Assembly (NCBI GenBank): GCA_035556215.1
Contig: DATMFI010000041.1
Location: forward strand, 6,026 to 70,025
DNA: 64,000 nucleotides
From: Palsa-892 sp035556215
GTDB lineage: Bacteria; Pseudomonadota; Alphaproteobacteria; Rhizobiales; Xanthobacteraceae
Direction: 5' to 3'
Below the pieces are notes generated by a model. The model did no database searches, was not told the origin of the DNA, and saw only the letters and a program-made list of their open reading frames with translations. How positions within the stretch are numbered: position 1 is the stretch's first letter; every line of letters starts with the position of its first letter. A program made the translations under genes and the position numbers. Shown here piece after piece: positions 60,015 to 64,000 of the stretch.

Positions 60015-61709
60015 TCAGTTCACCAGCGCCGCCCCGTCGCAGCGAACGCCGTTGACCCAGACATCCGCTTCGCCGAGGCTGATGCCGAGGCTTGTCAGTA
60101 TGTCATTGACGAGCGCGTCGAGAACGGGCGTTACCGGTTGCAGCGTGGCCTTCACCGCGCCGGTAACGAGCGCGGGCGTCAGCAGCGACAGCGGCCCGAG
60201 ATTTACATTCAGCACCAGTTGATCGACGAGACCCGACACGAGCGACTGCGTAAAGTCGCGCGTTTTCACGGTCTTTGCCGTGCCGTTCGCGATGTCGCTC
60301 CAGCCGAAGCTCACATTTTGCGCGGCCATATTGGTTATCTGCGCCTGCGCGCGCCCCGTCACCGAAAGACCGAGTAAGGGCACGGCCACGAGCGCTGCCG
60401 GCCGCATGTCGGGCGGCAGCGAAAGCGTTTGCCAGGCGGTGGAGGGCTGCGCGATCCATGCATTGACGGCCGCCGGGGTCACGGCGAGGCCCACATTGGC
60501 GTCGGTTGCCGGATTGGCGCCGCAGGTGACGTTCGAGAGCGTGGCCTTGGCGCTTGCGACATCGATATAGATCGGCAGCGTCACCGCCGCCGCGTTCAGA
60601 AGACCGCTGCCGCCGGCCGTCACGATCAGGCGGATCCGCGTTTGCGCCGTATAGACGCTCGCGCCCGCTTCGCCGGCCGCAATCCACGGGGAGGATTGCG
60701 GCCGTTCGCCGACGGTGACGCCAAGCTGCACGCTCGTGAGCCCAGGGAGCGTGAGATTGGCGAGAACTTCCGCCTGGTTCGCGCCGTTCGCGATGCCGGC
60801 GGCAGCATTGAGGATCGAAAGCGCCGAAGTGCGCGCCGAAAGCGCGCCCCCCTGGCCGAGCGCGAGATAGCCCTGTTGCCCGAACGAGATCAGCTTGCCC
60901 GCCGGAATTTTGACGGCGTTGGCGTTCGATTGATTCTTGAGGGTGTTGAGCGAAAGCTGCGTCGCGGCCGTTCCGGGCGCGGCTTGCGCGATGCTCACCA
61001 GCGCGTCGATGATATTGCCGACGCTGACCTTGGAAGCGGCGAGCTGATCGTAGGTGCCGATATTGCCGCCAGCCTTGAGCGCGAGCGCATCGGCGAACCG
61101 GAAGAGATCGACGTTGAAGCCCGCGAGGTTGTTGTAGTCCATCGCATTGAGCGAAATGTTGCCGCCGAGCGCCGCGCCGAGCACGGCATTCAGCACGCCG
61201 CCATTCAACGACAAAAGCCGCGAGCCGATGGTGAAGGCGGCTTCCGCCGTGCTGACGGCGGTCGCTTCCGTGCGGACTTCATAGGCCGCGCGCCTCGCGA
61301 TGCCGCGGCCGAAGTAAAGCGGCGCTTCGTTTGCGAGCTGGACGCGCACAGCATTTTGCGGCGTGGCATTGGCGGTGAAGCGCAGCGCGGCGGGAGTCGC
61401 GGCATCGGCGGTGTAATGCCCGCGCGTGATGACGATGCTCTGCACGGCGGGAATACGATTGTCATTGATGGCGGCGGCGGCCGCCGCCTCGGCGCGGGCG
61501 ATGTCGCGCGCGGCGGCAATCGCCGCAAGATCCACGGCGCCTTGCGCCTTGCGGCGCTCGAAATAGAGCGTGATCGCATCGACGCCGATCGCCAGCGCGC
61601 CGATGCCGCAGACGGCGATGATCGCGCCCATGATGACGATGGTGCCGCGCTCGTCATATGCGAAGCGGGCGAGGCGGGAGAGGCGGGATAGAAAGGCGGC
61701 GCGCTTCAT
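60015..61709 (-). CDS. TadG-like Flp-pilus/pseudopilin assembly protein
   Basis: 564 residues. A basic N-terminus and Asp-Glu-Arg-Gly-Thr-Ile-Val-Ile-Met-Gly precede one hydrophobic helix (about 23-45), then Leu-Tyr-Phe-Glu-Arg-Arg-Lys-Ala-Gln-Gly-Ala-Val-Asp-Leu-Ala-Ala, the Tad/TadE-G N-terminal signature. The rest is a long extracytoplasmic region rich in Ala, Gly, Asn and Thr. It lies 1 base after the TadE-like gene and is co-transcribed. No other tad genes (ATPase, secretin, pilin) are in the window. Confidence 0.8.
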   Translation of the reverse strand: MKRAAFLSRLSRLARFAYDERGTIVIMGAIIAVCGIGALAIGVDAITLYFERRKAQGAVDLAAIAAARDIARAEAAAAAAINDNRIPAVQSIVITRGHYTADAATPAALRFTANATPQNAVRVQLANEAPLYFGRGIARRAAYEVRTEATAVSTAEAAFTIGSRLLSLNGGVLNAVLGAALGGNISLNAMDYNNLAGFNVDLFRFADALALKAGGNIGTYDQLAASKVSVGNIIDALVSIAQAAPGTAATQLSLNTLKNQSNANAVKIPAGKLISFGQQGYLALGQGGALSARTSALSILNAAAGIANGANQAEVLANLTLPGLTSVQLGVTVGERPQSSPWIAAGEAGASVYTAQTRIRLIVTAGGSGLLNAAAVTLPIYIDVASAKATLSNVTCGANPATDANVGLAVTPAAVNAWIAQPSTAWQTLSLPPDMRPAALVAVPLLGLSVTGRAQAQITNMAAQNVSFGWSDIANGTAKTVKTRDFTQSLVSGLVDQLVLNVNLGPLSLLTPALVTGAVKATLQPVTPVLDALVNDILTSLGISLGEADVWVNGVRCDGAALVN

Positions 61710-61710
61710 G

Positions 61711-62151
61711 TCAGTAGCCGCCGCGGCGGATCACGGCCTGCCGCTCGATGACGCGCGGTGGCATCGGCACGATGCCTTCGAGCGCGAAGATCGTGTTGGC
61801 CGAGGCGTCGTAACGAAGATCGACCGCGAAAAGATTGGGGTCGGTGCCCGACGGCGCGGCGGCGACAGTGAGCTTGCGCGGGTCGAGCAGCGGATAGCTG
61901 GAAAGCGCGTTCGCGATATTGCTGCGCGCGAGCGCCGCGCGCTCGTCGGAGGTGATGCCGGCGACGCTCGCGCGCGCGGCGTCGGCGGCGAGCTGCTGCA
62001 CGCTGTGCACCATGCCGAAATAGATCGCGTAGGCGAGGAGGCCGAACACCATCAGGAAGAACACCGGCGCGACGATCGCAAATTCGATCGCCGCGACGCC
62101 GGAGCGGCAGCGCGATAACCGATATACACGTTTTGCGAGCATAACCATCAT
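61711..62151 (-). CDS. TadE-like pseudopilin
   Basis: 146 residues from ATG 62151, preceded by GTGAGG at the usual distance; a GTG at 62166 or ATG at 62148 are alternatives. Arg-Ser-Gly-Val-Ala-Ala-Ile-Glu-Phe-Ala-Ile-Val-Ala-Pro-Val-Phe-Phe is the TadE signature with the conserved Glu at the start of the single helix. The remaining 100 residues are extracytoplasmic. First gene of a two-gene unit with the TadG-like protein. Upstream of it is a 240-base AT-rich gap shared with gltX. Confidence 0.82.
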   Translation of the reverse strand: MMVMLAKRVYRLSRCRSGVAAIEFAIVAPVFFLMVFGLLAYAIYFGMVHSVQQLAADAARASVAGITSDERAALARSNIANALSSYPLLDPRKLTVAAAPSGTDPNLFAVDLRYDASANTIFALEGIVPMPPRVIERQAVIRRGGY

Positions 62152-62222
62152 GAGAGCGATCCTCACAATTCGCTGCGATATCGCGTGAATATAGAGGAAT
62201 TATTGCATAACCTTTAAAAATC

Positions 62223-62239
62223 GGAGGTATAATACCTCC
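62223..62239. promoter_or_regulatory. Palindromic operator-like site overlapping a TATAAT box
   Basis: GGAGGTAT-A-ATACCTCC is a perfect 8-base inverted repeat around one base. It contains TATAAT at 62228-62233 on the + strand; a weak TTGCAT lies 19 bases upstream. It sits between the divergent TadE-like gene and gltX. A dimeric repressor could occupy the promoter here; not proven. Confidence 0.4.
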
Positions 62240-62391
62240 ATTATTTCACGGAACGGTAAAGACATACAACTTTAAGTATTAACGCTTCGGCGCCCGGTTT
62301 GAGCGTATTGGAGCAGACGCGATGGAAAGCACGCCGCGCCGCTGATATGGCAAGCGCATCGCTTCGCACCGAGATTTCGACCGGAACCAAG

Positions 62392-63750
62392 ATGCCTGCC
62401 GTCACCGTCCGCTTCGCGCCGTCGCCCACCGGGCTTTTGCATATCGGCAATGCCCGCACGGCCTTGCTCAACGCGCTCTATGCGCGCGGCAATGGCGGCA
62501 CCTTCATCCTGCGGCTCGACGACACCGATCGCGCGCGCTCCGAGGAGCAGTACGCCGCCGCGATCCGCGAGGATCTCGCCTGGCTCGGCATTCCGCCCGA
62601 TCGCGAGGAGCGCCAGTCGGCGCGCACCGCGCGTTACGAGGAAGTGCTCCGGCAGTTGCTCGCGAGCGGCCGCATCTACGCCTGCTACGAGACCGAGGAG
62701 GAGCTTGCCTTTCGCCGCAAGCGCCAGCTCGCCGCGCACAAGCCGCCGGTTTACGATCGCGCCGCGTTGAAACTCACCGATGCAGAACGCGCGAAGTTAG
62801 AAAGCGAAGGCCGCAAGCCGTATTACCGTTTCAGGCTCGAGCAGAAGAAGGTCGCCTGGCACGATCTCGTGCGCGGCAAATGCGAAATCGACACCGCGTC
62901 TCTTTCCGATACGGTCGTGCGCCGCGCCGACGGTCACTGGCTTTATACGCTCACATCCGTGATCGACGATGCCGACATGGGCGTGACGCACGTCATTCGC
63001 GGCGAGGATCACGTCACCAACACCGCGGCCCAGATCGAGATGTTCGAAGCGCTCGGCGCGAAGCCGCCGGTTTTCGCGCATCACAATCTGCTGACCTTGC
63101 CGAGCGGCGAGGGCATGTCGAAGCGGCTCGGGCACCTGTCGCTGCGCTCGTTGCGCGGCGAAGGGCAGGAGCCGCTGGCGGTGGCGGCGGCCGCCGTGCT
63201 GGTCGGCAGCGCCGAAGCGATCGAGCCGGTGGAGAGTCTCGCGGCGCTCGCCGCCAAAATTGATTTTGCCAAAATCTCGCATGGCTCCGCGCGCTTCGAT
63301 CCGAAGGATCTTTCCGCGCTCACCGCGCGCACGCTGCACGCGATGCCGCTCGGCGATGTGAAGCCCCGCCTGACCGCGCTCGGTATCGAAGGCGAAGATT
63401 TCTGGTTGGCCGTGCGCGGCAATCTCACGCGCCTCTCCGATGCGAAGCTGTGGTGGGACGTCATCCACGCGCCGCTGGCGCCCGCGCTGCCTGAAGGCGA
63501 GCGCGATGTCGCCAAAGCCGCGGGCGAACTCTTGCCGCCCGCGCCCTGGGTTGCTGCGAGCTGGGACAAGCCGCAGTGGGATGCTTTCATCGAGAAGCTG
63601 AAGGCCGCGACCGGCAAGAAGGGCCGCGCGCTGTTTCATCCGCTGCGGCTCGCGCTCACCGGCCGCGAGGATGGCCCCGAACTGCGCGCGCTGTTGCCGC
63701 TGATCGGCTTTGACCGCGCGCGCAAGCGGCTTTCCGGCGAGACAGCCTGA
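62392..63750 (+). CDS. gltX: Glutamyl-tRNA synthetase
   Basis: 452 residues from ATG 62392, where the protein begins Met-Pro-Ala-Val-Thr-Val-Arg-Phe-Ala-Pro-Ser-Pro-Thr-Gly; ATG 62347 is an alternative. The class I HIGH motif is His-Ile-Gly-Asn and the KMSKS motif reads Gly-Glu-Gly-Met-Ser-Lys-Arg, so its first Lys is replaced by Gly, Glu or similar. It is short for GluRS and fits the second alphaproteobacterial GluRS type (GltX2). It charges tRNA-Glu, and sometimes tRNA-Gln in organisms using GatCAB. It is followed by an intergenic hairpin and a strong promoter. Confidence 0.94.
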   Translation: MPAVTVRFAPSPTGLLHIGNARTALLNALYARGNGGTFILRLDDTDRARSEEQYAAAIREDLAWLGIPPDREERQSARTARYEEVLRQLLASGRIYACYETEEELAFRRKRQLAAHKPPVYDRAALKLTDAERAKLESEGRKPYYRFRLEQKKVAWHDLVRGKCEIDTASLSDTVVRRADGHWLYTLTSVIDDADMGVTHVIRGEDHVTNTAAQIEMFEALGAKPPVFAHHNLLTLPSGEGMSKRLGHLSLRSLRGEGQEPLAVAAAAVLVGSAEAIEPVESLAALAAKIDFAKISHGSARFDPKDLSALTARTLHAMPLGDVKPRLTALGIEGEDFWLAVRGNLTRLSDAKLWWDVIHAPLAPALPEGERDVAKAAGELLPPAPWVAASWDKPQWDAFIEKLKAATGKKGRALFHPLRLALTGREDGPELRALLPLIGFDRARKRLSGETA

Positions 63751-63767
63751 AAATCATTCCGCCATTT

Positions 63768-63796
63768 GCCATGCCCGCGACAAATGCGGGCATGGC
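63768..63796. repeat. Intergenic hairpin after gltX
   Basis: Arms 63768-63778 and 63786-63796 (GCCATGCCCGC and its complement) form 11 pairs with a 7-base loop. It resembles the CCATGCCCG class of palindromic elements at 56302. It may end the gltX transcript, though without an adjacent T-run. Confidence 0.65.
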
Positions 63797-63814
63797 GGAT
63801 GGATGGCCCGGTGC

Positions 63815-63843
63815 TTGACATTTTTTGAGTATAGGACTATATT
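63815..63843 (+). promoter_or_regulatory. Strong sigma-70-type promoter at the right end
   Basis: TTGACA at 63815-63820 and TATATT at 63838-63843 are separated by 17 bases. No gene starts before the window ends at 64000, so the transcript has a leader of about 150 bases or more. In rhizobial genomes gltX is often followed by gltA, but that gene is not visible here. Confidence 0.72.
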
Positions 63844-63849
63844 CACCGC

Positions 63850-64000
63850 GTCTTTTCCCACGAGGGGCGTCTCCGGAGGCGTCTTGAGATGCGGGAAGGG
63901 AACGGTGGCCGGTTGTCGTTCGCAAGCGATGATCGGCGGCCCAAGCTGCGTGTTCCCGGCGAAGATGGCTCTTCGCCACGGACGCCGGTGACATCGATCT
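63850..64000 (+). other. Long untranslated leader with hairpin, continues beyond window
   Basis: No convincing coding region is present. A GGCGAAG/CTTCGCC stem (63958-63964 with 63971-63977) and GC-rich segments suggest a folded RNA. The sequence looked familiar as a rhizobial leader type, but I cannot name it. Confidence 0.35.

Noticed and set aside
1..64000. CRISPR array, rRNA operon, transposase or integrase gene
   Set aside because: No regularly spaced direct repeats, rRNA-like sequence or DDE/tyrosine-recombinase motif was seen in either strand.

Overview
This window is chromosomal DNA from an alphaproteobacterium, very probably order Hyphomicrobiales (Rhizobiales), near the Bradyrhizobiaceae/Xanthobacteraceae. 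The evidence is a high-GC sequence with alphaproteobacterial codon use, the rhizobial order feuPQ-like two-component pair / cycHJKL-type cytochrome c genes / degP / two-component pair / glnE, an RcGTA-like tail module, PleC/DivJ-family kinases, class II DAHP synthase, and intergenic palindromes of kinds that recur in these families. The species cannot be named from the window alone.

Layout. 1-8818: the end of a gene-transfer-agent-like or prophage-like tail operon (DUF2163 protein, NlpC/P60 peptidase, giant TIM-barrel tail protein, DUF2793-beta-helix spike). It is interrupted by an AT-richer glycosyltransferase gene on the other strand, then continues into a lysis-type cassette (muramidase with peptidoglycan-binding domain, small alpha/beta hydrolase, holin-like protein, two overlapping small genes). 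8928-25726: envelope, respiration and nitrogen-control block: FeuP/FeuQ-like regulators, a glycine-zipper lipoprotein, an unrecognised helical protein, ccmI-ccmE-ccmF-ccmH, a DegP/Do protease with terminator, a response regulator and its presumed kinase separated by two minus-strand SGNH/GSCFA genes, and glnE. 25723-44517: mixed housekeeping: PleC-like kinase, aminopeptidase N, cation efflux, DusA, TauE/SafE, aspartic protease, DivJ/PleC-like kinase, glutathione transferase, beta-hydroxyacid dehydrogenase, ApbC/Mrp, a TRAP transporter with its binding protein on the opposite strand, moaA and a DUF971 protein.

44636-45162: a tRNA-Val(CAC) gene whose last 49 bases are repeated exactly about 450 bp downstream, enclosing a tiny membrane-protein gene. 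This looks like a miniature or decayed tRNA-integrated element. 45169-58165: a cytoplasmic chemoreceptor with PilZ and C-terminal sensor regions, gph, rpiA, a DUF2059 protein, glutathione reductase, a flavin amine oxidase with a triplicated Tat motif, DAHP synthase, a lone ModA-like binding protein, dgkA, a secreted beta-propeller and NAD synthetase. 58166-64000: a structured leader and small membrane protein, a triple tandem repeat, a FecR-domain protein, a small charged protein, TadG/TadE pseudopilin-like proteins, gltX, and a strong promoter with a long leader running off the end.

The parts most worth following are the tail-spike/glycosyltransferase/lysis arrangement at the left end, the split two-component operon carrying a GSCFA-SGNH pair, the tRNA-Val flanked mini-element, and the MCP-PilZ-sensor fusion. 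No CRISPR array, rRNA, recognisable transposase or integrase gene was seen.
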